A stretch of 64,000 nt of DNA, taken from contig JADJYJ010000034.1 of assembly GCA_016719785.1 (NCBI GenBank), forward strand, positions 105,667 through 169,666. Direction: 5' to 3'. The stretch comes from Candidatus Amarolinea dominans. Lineage in GTDB: Bacteria; Chloroflexota; Anaerolineae; SSC4; Amarolineaceae. Below, piece after piece: positions 52,525 through 60,729 of this stretch. The position numbers and the translations under genes are program-made. The notes under the pieces are model-generated. The model did no database searches. It was not told the DNA's origin and saw only the letters and a list, made by a program, of their open reading frames with translations. Numbering within the stretch: the first letter of the stretch is position 1; each line of letters opens with the position of its first letter.

Positions 52525-52575
52525 CGCGAAGGCACGAAGCGCGAAGGCACGAAGGCATGAAGGCATGAAGGCATG
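52515..52575. repeat. GCGAAGGCAC/GCATGAAG short tandem repeats
   Basis: A purine-rich run of GCACGAAG- and GCATGAAG-type units between the glycosidase stop and the next start, where the last copies include the ATG of the binding-protein gene (52573). Two in-frame or out-of-frame ATGs in the run are repeat copies. Confidence 0.7.
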
Positions 52576-53367
52576 AAGGACAGAATTCCTAATTCAGCAT
52601 TCATCATTCTCCTGGTGGTGGGAATTGCGGCGGTGTTGATTTTGCGGCCGGACGAGGATCGTTCTATGCAGCGCATCCGTGACCTGGGGGTGCTGCGGGT
52701 GGGGGTTGATCCGAGTTTTCCGCCGTTCGAGAGCCTGGACGCCAGCGGGCAGATCGTTGGTTTCGATGCGGATCTGGCGGCCGGCCTGGCGCGACGCTGG
52801 GGCGTGCGCGTGCAGTTCGAGTCCATCGGCTTCGATGGCCTGCTGGACGCCATCTGGGCCGGGCGTGTGGACGCGATCATCTCCGCGCTGCCGCTGGAAC
52901 CGCGCTACACCAAGGATATTGCCTACTCGCAGCCGTACTTCGAGGCCGGGCTGCGCCTGGTGACGATCACCGCGACGCCCATCGCAGCCACCACGGACCT
53001 GGCCGGCCGCAAACTGGCGGTGGAACTCGGTTCGGACGCTGACGCTGAGGCGCGGCGCCTGCGCCAGCGCATCCCCGGGCTGACCCTCGTCACTTTTGCC
53101 ACGCCCGCGGAGGCGCTGCAAGCGCTGGTGGATGGCGCCGCGGACGCGGCTGTGGTGGATGGCGTGACCGCGCGTCAATTCGTCGGTCAGCAGGCCACGG
53201 CGCGCATCGTCGGCCCGGCGCTGACCAGCGCACCGTATGTCATTGCGCTGCCGGTCAAGGCGCGGCGGCTGCTGGTCGAGGTCAACCAGGCGCTGAACGA
53301 CCTGCAAGCCGACGGCACCCTGGCCGGCCTGGAAGAGCAATGGTTCGCGGGTCTGCTCGGACCCTGA
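52573..53367 (+). CDS. Substrate-binding protein of an ABC transporter (family 3)
   Basis: 264 residues. An uncleaved N-terminal helix (AFIILLVVGIAAVLILRP) anchors it; no lipobox Cys. LRVGVDPSFPPFESLD near residue 41, GFDADLAAGLARRWG near 63, and YTKDIAYSQPYFEAG near 113 match extracellular solute-binding protein family 3 (amino-acid binding). No permease or ATPase gene is adjacent. Followed by the dispersed palindrome and hairpin before trmD. Confidence 0.86.
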   Translation: MKDRIPNSAFIILLVVGIAAVLILRPDEDRSMQRIRDLGVLRVGVDPSFPPFESLDASGQIVGFDADLAAGLARRWGVRVQFESIGFDGLLDAIWAGRVDAIISALPLEPRYTKDIAYSQPYFEAGLRLVTITATPIAATTDLAGRKLAVELGSDADAEARRLRQRIPGLTLVTFATPAEALQALVDGAADAAVVDGVTARQFVGQQATARIVGPALTSAPYVIALPVKARRLLVEVNQALNDLQADGTLAGLEEQWFAGLLGP

Positions 53368-53389
53368 GGGCTTCTCCGTATCTTGTCAA

Positions 53390-53436
53390 TTTGTAGGGGC
53401 GCACCCTTGCGGTCGCCCACGCGGGCAGGCGCAAGG
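53390..53436. repeat. Dispersed palindromic repeat, copy B
   Basis: Identical over 47 bases to 51306-51352, but the right-hand GCCCCTAC end is missing. It is followed directly by a second large inverted repeat. Confidence 0.85.
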
Positions 53437-53438
53437 CG

Positions 53439-53505
53439 GCCCCCCCTGCCCCCAATCCTGGGGGAGCCGAATGCTTTTCCCCCCAGGATTGGGGGGCAGG
53501 GGGGC
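53439..53505. repeat. Large G/C-rich inverted repeat upstream of trmD
   Basis: Arms 53439-53465 and 53478-53505 are near-perfect inverted copies (C-runs, TGCCCCCAATCCTGGGGG core), loop about 12 bases. It lies 53 bases before trmD, in the possible 5' UTR. Composition suggests a mobile palindromic element of the same class as the repeat beside it. Confidence 0.85.
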
Positions 53506-53558
53506 ACTCCGGGCTGCCTGACTGAGCAGTTACCCATAAGTGATAAAGGAAGGCGTCC

Positions 53559-54369
53559 ATGCGTTTTGATATTTTTACCCTGTTTCCGGCCATGTTCGAG
53601 GGGCCGTTTAGTGACAGTATCATCGCGCGGGCGCTGAGCGCGGGCATCATCCAGGTGCAGACGCACAATGTCCGCGATTTTGCCGAGGGCAAGCACCAAG
53701 TTACCGATGATTATCCGTATGGCGGCGGCGGCGGCATGGTGATGAAGCCTGACCCGATCTTTCGCGCGGTGGAAGCGGCGCTGGAGATGTCCGCGCGGCA
53801 GGCGGGCGCGGACCAGGGGGGACGCGGCGCAAGCGACTGAGGAGGAGCCGCTGTTCATCAGCACACCCGCGCCCTGCCCCATCATCCTGCTTTCGCCGCA
53901 GGGCCGGCCGTTCGATCAGCGCGTGGCGGCCGAGCTGGCGGGCCATGAGCGCCTGGCCCTGATCTGTGGTCGCTATGAGGGCGTGGATGAACGCGTGCGC
54001 CTGCACCTGGCGACAGATGAAATCTCCATTGGAGATTATGTCTTGTCGGGCGGCGAGTTGGCGGCGATGGTCATCGTGGATGCGGTCACGCGCCTGCTGC
54101 CAGGCGCGCTCGGCTTCGAAGCTGCGCCGGCGCAGGATTCGCACGCCACGGGCCTGCTGGAATATCCGCACTTCACCCGGCCGCCGTCGTTTCGGGGCTA
54201 CCATGTGCCGGAAATCCTGCTTTCGGGTCATCATGGCCGCGTGGCGCAGTGGCGTCGCCACGAAAGTCTGCGCCGCACGCTGGCCCGCCGCCCTGATCTG
54301 CTGGCGCGGGCGGTTCTGGGCAAGAAGGACCTGGTCTTTCTGCGCACGTTAGGTTGGGAAAAGCCGTAG
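53559..54369 (+). CDS. trmD: tRNA (guanine-N1-)-methyltransferase, with a one-base frameshift in a G6 run
   Basis: SPOUT methyltransferase making m1G37 in tRNA. N-terminal part reads MRFDIFTLFPAMFEGPF and YPYGGGGGMVMKPDP; the C-terminal part has LICGRYEGVDERV, ISIGDYVLSGGE (knot) and HFTRPPSFRG. The reading frame breaks at 53816-53821 (six G) and stops at 53840; five G would rejoin it into the second frame, giving 269 residues. TrmD is normally essential, so an extra base in the data is the likeliest reading. AAGGAAGG precedes the ATG. Confidence 0.88.
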
Positions 54370-54378
54370 CGGACGAGT

Positions 54379-54939
54379 CTACGAGGAACGCAGCGTGACC
54401 TCGGCGATGCGTACCTGGAGCCAACGGAACCCAGCCTCTGGCAGGTTCAGACGCAGAAGGTAGAAAGCATCTGGTTCGGGATGTTGATAGGCCCAGAAAT
54501 CGTCACGTCCACGCACGGGGTGCAGCGGAAAGTCGCTGGCGGCGCCGTCGTAGGGGAGCGTGTGCAGGCGAAAGCCGCGCAGCACTGGCGCCTGCGTCTG
54601 TTGCAGCGAGCAGATGAGGTAGACCGCGTCGGGATAGGTGGCCTGGCGCGCATCGGTGGCCGACGGGTAGGCCGGCGACGACGGGTGCGAATGATAGATG
54701 GCGATCATCTCCTCGCCCGCCTCCTCGAAATCGAACTGGCGCAGGAGGATGGTTGGATCCACGGTGTAGTTGAAGCGGCGGTCCGCGGCCACGTTGGTTG
54801 CTGGCAGCAGGCCGGTGACGATCCCGTCGCGGCCGCGCAGGATGCCGCACACCTCCTCAGGCCAGCCCGCGCGCGCGTGGGCGATGATCTCCGCCTGCAT
54901 CGCCGCGGGTACGATGAGTTGACCACCGTGGTTGGACAT
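54379..54939 (-). CDS. JAMM/Mov34-type metalloprotease-like protein
   Basis: 186 residues. The zinc motif is present: Glu in PEEVCGILRG near residue 30 and HSHPSSPAYPSATD (H-x-H-x7-S-x2-D) near 86. Bacterial Mec+/RadC-like JAB proteins take part in sulfur-carrier processing. Start at the ATG 54939; a TTG at 54945 overlaps the upstream stop. It ends 10 bases from the convergent trmD. Residues after 110 are a family-specific beta extension. Confidence 0.84.
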   Translation of the reverse strand: MSNHGGQLIVPAAMQAEIIAHARAGWPEEVCGILRGRDGIVTGLLPATNVAADRRFNYTVDPTILLRQFDFEEAGEEMIAIYHSHPSSPAYPSATDARQATYPDAVYLICSLQQTQAPVLRGFRLHTLPYDGAASDFPLHPVRGRDDFWAYQHPEPDAFYLLRLNLPEAGFRWLQVRIAEVTLRSS

Positions 54940-54941
54940 CG

Positions 54942-55599
54942 TCAATCGGCCCCGGAGTCATCCGCAAGGTCGGAGAAGAAGGGGTTGGTGCGCTTCTCAC
55001 GGCCCACGGTGGTGGCCGGCCCGTGCCCAGGCAGAACAGCGTAATCATCCGGCAAGGTGAAGATCTGCTGGCGGATGCCGTCCAGGAGCTGGCGGTGGTT
55101 GCCGCCCGGGCAAGTCGGTGCGCCCAATCGAGCCGGCGAAAAGCGCATCGCCTACGAAGGCCCGGCGCCCGGCGTGGTCCACAAAGGTGATGCTGCCCGG
55201 CGAATGTCCGGGCGTCCAACGCATTTCCAGGGCCTGGCGTCCCCAGGTCACGGTAGTGCCCGGAATCAGGAAGCCATCCACGGTGGGCGGCTCACCGGGG
55301 TCGAAGCCAAGCCAAAGCATGACCCGCTGGCGCATGTCGGCCACGTAGGGCAGATCGGCCTGATGCAGGTAGAAGGGCATGCCGGTCGCGGCCTTCAGGT
55401 CGCGTACGCCCATGATGTGGTCGAAATGGGCGTGGGTGTTGACGATCTGCGTCAGGCGCCACTGATGTTTGGTCAACACACGCAGCACATCGTTCGCCTG
55501 GTCGCCCGGATCAATCACAACAGCCTCACGTGTCTCCTCACAGCCCAGGAAATAGCAGTTAACCTGCAACGCGCCGACAACGATCGAATCCACGATCAT
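54942..55599 (-). CDS. Metallo-beta-lactamase-fold hydrolase, frameshifted by one base
   Basis: Glyoxalase-II-like MBL enzyme. Zn motif THAHFDH near residue 55, TPGHSPGS near 132, GDALFAGSIGRTDLPGG near 155 and the last His in LPGHGPAT. The frame breaks at the CCCGGG at 55105-55110 (an extra G relative to the expected GGC GGC AAC); dropping one G gives 218 residues ending SDLADDSGAD at 54942. AGGAG lies 6 nt before the ATG at 55599. The stop nearly touches the JAMM gene. Confidence 0.84.
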
Positions 55600-55735
55600 A
55601 AATCTCCTGCCTCCCCTATCATCCAAATCTCATCATCGTCAAGAACCCGCCAGGTAGCGGCGGCGACGATCAACAGTTTACCACAGGTGGTGCTTTTCCT
55701 TCAAGGCCGGCCTGCGTCACTGTGTGGGCCATCGT

Positions 55736-55763
55736 TTGACCATCCGGCATTACATGGTACAAT
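55736..55763 (+). promoter_or_regulatory. Putative sigma-70 promoter upstream of the small gene and polA
   Basis: TTGACC (55736-55741), 16 bases, TACAAT (55758-55763). It lies about 100 bases before the 70-residue gene and in front of polA. Nothing else is seen in 55627-55735. Confidence 0.55.
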
Positions 55764-55861
55764 GCACCGTGCTGACCCAGTGCGTCATGCGTATTCTCTG
55801 GCCCCCAGAACCCGCGCTCCCCTGCGCTGCTCACAACCGTTCGACACCAAGTGAGGATAGA

Positions 55862-56074
55862 ATGGCACCAAAAACCACCGGCCCGACCTGGAAACCGGCC
55901 GACATGATTCGCCTGATCAACAAGACCAGCGACAACGTTCACCTTCATCTGAACACCGGCGAATTTCGCCTCGACGCCCACCGCAGCATGAAGTTCACGG
56001 CCTCGATCCTGGAAAGTGCCCAGGTCAAGGAACTGCTGAGCAGCGGCGCTGTGGCGTGGGAAAAAATAAAGTGA
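55862..56074 (+). CDS. Small conserved-looking protein of unknown function
   Basis: 70 residues starting MAPKTTGPTWKPADMIRLIN; charged, no membrane helix or signal. I do not recognise the family. GAGGATAG is placed 5 nt before the ATG, and it is one base-pair group upstream of the polA start, suggesting a bicistron. Confidence 0.6.
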   Translation: MAPKTTGPTWKPADMIRLINKTSDNVHLHLNTGEFRLDAHRSMKFTASILESAQVKELLSSGAVAWEKIK

Positions 56075-56076
56075 GC

Positions 56077-58935
56077 ATGACCCAGCAAAAATTGCCCACG
56101 CTAGTATTGATTGACGGCTACTCGCAGGCTTTTCGCGCCTATTACGGCGTGCCGCTGCAGATTGCAACCAGCCACGGCGAGCAGACGAATGCCGTGTATG
56201 GCTTCACCTCGATGTTGCTCAACGTCATCGCGGATGAAAAGCCCGATTACATTGCGGTAGCCTTCGACGTGGGGCGCACCTTCCGCCATGAGCAGTTCGA
56301 GGGCTACAAGAGCACGCGGGCGAAGATGCCCGATGACATGGCCAGACAGGTGCCGCGCATCCGCCAGGTGGTCGAGGCGCTCAACATTCCCATCTTCGAG
56401 ATCGAAGGGTACGAGGCAGACGACCTGATCGGTGCGTTGTCGCGCCAGGCCAGCGCGCAGGGCGTAGACTCCATCTTGGTCAGCGGCGACCGCGACCTGT
56501 TTCAGTTGGTCAACGAGCATGTGCGCGTGCGCTACACGGCCGGCGGGCCGAAACCAAAAACCTCGATCTACGACGTGGCCGCGGTCACGGAACGCTATGG
56601 CCTGACGCCGTCGCAGGTGATTGACTACAAGGCGTTGGTCGGCGACACCTCCGACAACATTCCGGGCGTGCCAGGCATCGGCGAGAAGACGGCCACCACC
56701 CTGCTGCAAACCTTTGGCACGCTGGACAATCTGCTGGCCCGCCTGGCTGAGGCCAAGCCGCCGCGGGCGCGGGAGGCCATTGCCGGCCACCTCGAGCAGA
56801 TCGCGCTGGCGCGGCAGCTTGCCACGATCATCACCGAACTGCCGGTCACACTGGACCTGAACGCGTGCCGCACGCGTGATTTCGATCACAGCCGCGTGGT
56901 GGCCCTGTTCCGCGAGTTGGAATTCAAGAGCCTGATCGAGCGCCTGCCGCAGAGCGAGACGGCGCCCGCGGAGGCCGAGCCGGCCGCAGTCACTGACGAC
57001 CAAGCGCAGGCCGGCGTGGCGTATCGGCTGCTCACGACGGAGAGCGAACTGGCGGAGGTCGTGGCCCTGTGCCGGGCCGCGCCGCTGGTGGCCTTCGATG
57101 TGGAAAGCACCAGCACCGATCCGATGCAGGCGCAGTTGGTGGGCGTGGCGCTCTCGTGGGCCGAAGGGCACGGCGCCTATGCCGCGGTCGCGCTCGACAA
57201 TCCGCCGCCCAGCACCGTCCTACGTGAAACGTCTGATCTGCCGCTGTTTGCCGTGATGCCAGACGCGGAGATGACGCGGTCAGGCGCCAGCGTGGCCGAA
57301 ACCCAAGCCGTGGGCCTGCCGATCGGGACCTTGCGCCGGGTGCTGGGGCCGCTGCTGGCTGATCCCAGCGTCGCCAAAGCCGCGCACAACGCGTCCTATG
57401 ACATGACCGTGCTGAACGAAGCGGGGATGCCGGTCAACGGGCTGGCCTGGGACACCATGCTGGCCGCCTGGCTATGCGAACCCAGCTCGCACAACCTGGG
57501 CCTGAAAGATCAGGCGCTGGCGCGCTTGGGCATCGCGATGACAGAGATCCAAGCCTTGATCGGCAAGGGCAAGGCGCAGATCACCATGGACCAGGTAGAG
57601 CCGGCCAGGGTGGCGCGCTACGCCAGCGCCGATGTGGACATGACGCTGCGCCTGGTGCCTTTGCTGCAGACCGAGATGGCGCAGAAACGCCAGACCGAAC
57701 TGTTCGACACGGTGGAGATGCCGCTGGTGCCGGTCATCTGCGCCATCGAACGGGCCGGTGTGCTGCTGGATGTTCCCTTCCTCAAGCGGATGGAGCTCGA
57801 TCTGGCGCAGCGGCTGACATTGCTGATCCAGGAAATTCACGCGCTGGCCGGCCTGGCGTTCAACATCAACTCGACGCAGCAGTTGGCCGACGTGCTGTTT
57901 GGCAAGCTGGCGATTCCCGCCACCAGCCTGGCGCGCACCCCCACCGGCAAGATCAGCCTGACGGCCGGGGTGTTGGAGGGGATGGCGGGCAAGCATCCGA
58001 TCATTGACAAGATCCTGGAATATCGGCAGTTGGGCAAGCTGCAGTCCACCTACGTGCTGGCGCTGCCCAACCTGATCAACCCGCGCACGGGCCGCGTGCA
58101 TACCAGCTTCAACCAGGCCGGCGCGGAGACCGGGCGCCTCTCCAGCTCCAACCCAAATCTGCAGAATATCCCCATTCGCACCGAGATCGGGCGCCAGGTG
58201 CGCCGCGCGTTCATTGCGCCAACGGGCTGGCAGCTCATCGCAGCCGACTATTCGCAGGTAGAGCTGCGCATCGTGGCCCACGCCAGCCGCGACCCCAATC
58301 TGCTCGGCGCGTTCGAGCGCGGCGAAGACGTTCATGCCAGCACGGCCGCCGCGGTCTACGGCGTGCCGTTGGCTGAGGTGACCAAAGCGATGCGCGCGCG
58401 AGCCAAGACGGTCAACTTTGGGCTGGTGTACGGGCAGGGCGCCTATGGCCTGGCGCAGCAGACCGGCATGACGACCAGTGAGGCGACGGAGTTCATCAGC
58501 CGCTACTTCACGATCTATGCCCAGGTGAAGACCTATCTGGACAGCCTGCGCGTGCAGGCCAGCCAGGTTGGCTATGTGGAGACGCTGCTGGGGCGGCGGC
58601 GCTACTTTCCCGAACTGGCGCCCAGCGCCAAGACGCCGTTCAACGTGCGCCAGGGGTTGGAACGAGCCGCGATCAACGCGCCCATCCAGGGCACCTCGGC
58701 CGACATCATCAAACTGGCGATGATTCGCCTGGCGCAGCGCCTGCAGGAATCCGGGCTGCGCGCGCGCATGATCTTGCAGGTCCACGATGAGTTGGTGCTG
58801 GAAGCGCCCGAGGCTGAGATTGACCGCGCCGTCGCCCTCGTGCGCGAGGTGATGAGCAATGCCTTTACCCTCTGCATCCCGCTCAAGGTGGATGTCGAAG
58901 TGGGGCCAAATTGGCTGGAGACTGAAGCGTACTGA
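56077..58935 (+). CDS. polA: DNA polymerase I
   Basis: 952 residues with three domains: 5'-3' exonuclease/FEN (about 1-290; VLIDGYSQAFRAYYG, GDTSDNIPGVPGIGEKTA), 3'-5' exonuclease (about 310-520) with all catalytic signatures (FDVESTS, AHNASYD, YASADVD), and polymerase (about 560-952; AADYSQVELRI, RAKTVNFGLVYGQGAYG, LQVHDELVLE). The O-helix has Phe as in most bacterial Pol I. The 3'-5' exonuclease is thus predicted active; it carries an extra loop near residues 375-410. The ATG at 56077 is used; a GTG 21 bases upstream is in frame. Confidence 0.95.
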   Translation: MTQQKLPTLVLIDGYSQAFRAYYGVPLQIATSHGEQTNAVYGFTSMLLNVIADEKPDYIAVAFDVGRTFRHEQFEGYKSTRAKMPDDMARQVPRIRQVVEALNIPIFEIEGYEADDLIGALSRQASAQGVDSILVSGDRDLFQLVNEHVRVRYTAGGPKPKTSIYDVAAVTERYGLTPSQVIDYKALVGDTSDNIPGVPGIGEKTATTLLQTFGTLDNLLARLAEAKPPRAREAIAGHLEQIALARQLATIITELPVTLDLNACRTRDFDHSRVVALFRELEFKSLIERLPQSETAPAEAEPAAVTDDQAQAGVAYRLLTTESELAEVVALCRAAPLVAFDVESTSTDPMQAQLVGVALSWAEGHGAYAAVALDNPPPSTVLRETSDLPLFAVMPDAEMTRSGASVAETQAVGLPIGTLRRVLGPLLADPSVAKAAHNASYDMTVLNEAGMPVNGLAWDTMLAAWLCEPSSHNLGLKDQALARLGIAMTEIQALIGKGKAQITMDQVEPARVARYASADVDMTLRLVPLLQTEMAQKRQTELFDTVEMPLVPVICAIERAGVLLDVPFLKRMELDLAQRLTLLIQEIHALAGLAFNINSTQQLADVLFGKLAIPATSLARTPTGKISLTAGVLEGMAGKHPIIDKILEYRQLGKLQSTYVLALPNLINPRTGRVHTSFNQAGAETGRLSSSNPNLQNIPIRTEIGRQVRRAFIAPTGWQLIAADYSQVELRIVAHASRDPNLLGAFERGEDVHASTAAAVYGVPLAEVTKAMRARAKTVNFGLVYGQGAYGLAQQTGMTTSEATEFISRYFTIYAQVKTYLDSLRVQASQVGYVETLLGRRRYFPELAPSAKTPFNVRQGLERAAINAPIQGTSADIIKLAMIRLAQRLQESGLRARMILQVHDELVLEAPEAEIDRAVALVREVMSNAFTLCIPLKVDVEVGPNWLETEAY

Positions 58936-58970
58936 AGGATACTGAAGGACACTGAAGGACACTGAAGGAT
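58921..58970. repeat. 10-bp tandem repeat at the polA-argS junction
   Basis: Five copies in register of ACTGAAGGA(T/C) (the first degenerate) start in the last codons of polA and reach the argS start. Each holds a Shine-Dalgarno-like GAAGGA; the last one is 5 nt before the argS ATG. Confidence 0.85.
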
Positions 58971-58975
58971 ACTAA

Positions 58976-60691
58976 ATGAAACTAATCGCTGAACAACTCG
59001 CCGATGTCGTGGCCGCGGCGGTGCAGGCGGCGCAGGCGGCGGGTCAACTGCCCACGCTGGCCCTGCCTGAAATTCCGATCGAGCGGCCCAAGCGCAAGGA
59101 CCAGGGGGATTGGGCCACGGCGCTGCCGCTGCAGATCGTGCGGCCGGTCAATGAGGCGCGCCTGGCGCAGGGCGCAGGCAAACTGACGCCCTTGCAGATT
59201 GCGCAGGTCATCGCGCAGCAGGTGCAGCAGATGGCGCATCCGGCCCTGTCCAGCGTTAGTGCGCTGCCGCCCGGCTTCGTCAACTTTCACCTGGCGCACG
59301 ACTGGCTGACCGGCCAGGTGGATGACATCCGCGGCCAGGGCGAGGCCTGGGCCACGCTGACGGAGGGCCAGAATCGCCGCATCCAGGTGGAATTTGTCAG
59401 CGCCAACCCCACCGGCCCGCTCCACTTTGGCGGCGCGCGCAATGCCGTTTTTGGCGACACCCTGGCGCGGGTGATGACCGGCGCGGGCTATGACGTGCAG
59501 CGCGAGTTCTACATCAACGACGCCGGCAATCAGATTCGCAAGTTCGGCGCCTCCCTGCTGGCGCGCTACGCGCAGGCGTTGGGCATTGCCCGGCCGCTGC
59601 CAGAGGACGGCTACCAGGGCGCCTACCTGGCGGAATGGGGCGCCCAATTGGCCGCGGCGCACGGTCGCCAGTTCCTGGACATGCCCGAAGAGCGGGCCAT
59701 CACTGAGTTGACCGACCTGGCGCTGCAGATGGCCCTGGACGGTCTGCGCACGGACATGGCGCGCCTCGATGTCCACTTCGACCGCTGGTTCTCCGAGCGC
59801 TCCCTCTTCCGTGACGGCGCCTACCAGACCGTCCTGGCGCTGCTCGAGGCCAAAGGCCTGCTCTATCACAAGGATGACGCGCTCTGGTTTGCTGCCAGCC
59901 AATTTCCCGGCAACGAAAAGGACGAGGTGATCATCCGTCGCAACGGTGAGCCGACCTATCTCGCTTCGGACATTGCCTATCATTATGACAAGTTCGTGCG
60001 CCGTGGCTTCGAGCGGGTGATTGATGTCTGGGCCATTGACCACCAGGGGCACGTGCCGCGCATGGCAGCGGTGATGGCGGCGCTGGGCCTGGACCCGGCG
60101 CGCTTGACGATTCCGCTCTATGCCCTGGTCAAGCTGAAGCGCGGCGGCGAAGAGGTCAAGCTCTCCAAGCGTGCAGGCGACATCGTGACCCTGACCGAGG
60201 TGGTGGATGAGGTGGGCGCGGATGCGGTCCGTTTCTTGCTGCTGACGCGCGCGGCCGAGAGTGAGATGGAGTTCGATCTCAAGCTGGCCGCGGAGCAGAG
60301 CAGCGAGAATCCGGTGTATTATGTGCAGTACGCCCATGCCCGTATTTGCAGCATCCTGCGCCGCGCGCACGAGGCGCAGGTGGTCCTTGACGAGACCGCG
60401 GACGTGACCCTGCTGCACCATGCCTCGGAAATGGCGCTGCTGCGCAAGATGCTGGAGTTGCCGGAGATCATCGCGCTGGCGGCCAAGCACCTGGCGCCCC
60501 ATCACCTGACTTACTATGCGCAAGACCTGGCCAACGCCTTTCACATCTTCTACCGCGATTGTCGGGTCATGTCCAGCGATCCGGCCGATGCGGAGATCGG
60601 TCAGGCGCGCCTCAAGTTGGTGGACGCCTGCCGCCTGATGCTGGCGCGCACGCTGCACCTGATGGGCATGAGCGCGCCAGAGCAGATGTAA
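58976..60691 (+). CDS. argS: Arginyl-tRNA synthetase
   Basis: 571 residues, class I synthetase. N-terminal additional domain, then ANPTGPLHFGGARNAV near residue 140 (HIGH box written HFGG here), EFYINDAGNQIRKFG near 180, HQGHVPRMAAV near 360, the KMSKS-like LSKRAGD near 395, and the C-terminal anticodon-binding DALR domain (QYAHARICSILR near 450). Length and order are standard. The last His of the HIGH motif is Gly. Expression may be tuned by the upstream repeat of GAAGGA units. Confidence 0.92.
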   Translation: MKLIAEQLADVVAAAVQAAQAAGQLPTLALPEIPIERPKRKDQGDWATALPLQIVRPVNEARLAQGAGKLTPLQIAQVIAQQVQQMAHPALSSVSALPPGFVNFHLAHDWLTGQVDDIRGQGEAWATLTEGQNRRIQVEFVSANPTGPLHFGGARNAVFGDTLARVMTGAGYDVQREFYINDAGNQIRKFGASLLARYAQALGIARPLPEDGYQGAYLAEWGAQLAAAHGRQFLDMPEERAITELTDLALQMALDGLRTDMARLDVHFDRWFSERSLFRDGAYQTVLALLEAKGLLYHKDDALWFAASQFPGNEKDEVIIRRNGEPTYLASDIAYHYDKFVRRGFERVIDVWAIDHQGHVPRMAAVMAALGLDPARLTIPLYALVKLKRGGEEVKLSKRAGDIVTLTEVVDEVGADAVRFLLLTRAAESEMEFDLKLAAEQSSENPVYYVQYAHARICSILRRAHEAQVVLDETADVTLLHHASEMALLRKMLELPEIIALAAKHLAPHHLTYYAQDLANAFHIFYRDCRVMSSDPADAEIGQARLKLVDACRLMLARTLHLMGMSAPEQM

Positions 60692-60729
60692 AACGATGTA
60701 AAACATTGCAACGAGGTTGTTGAACGCAC

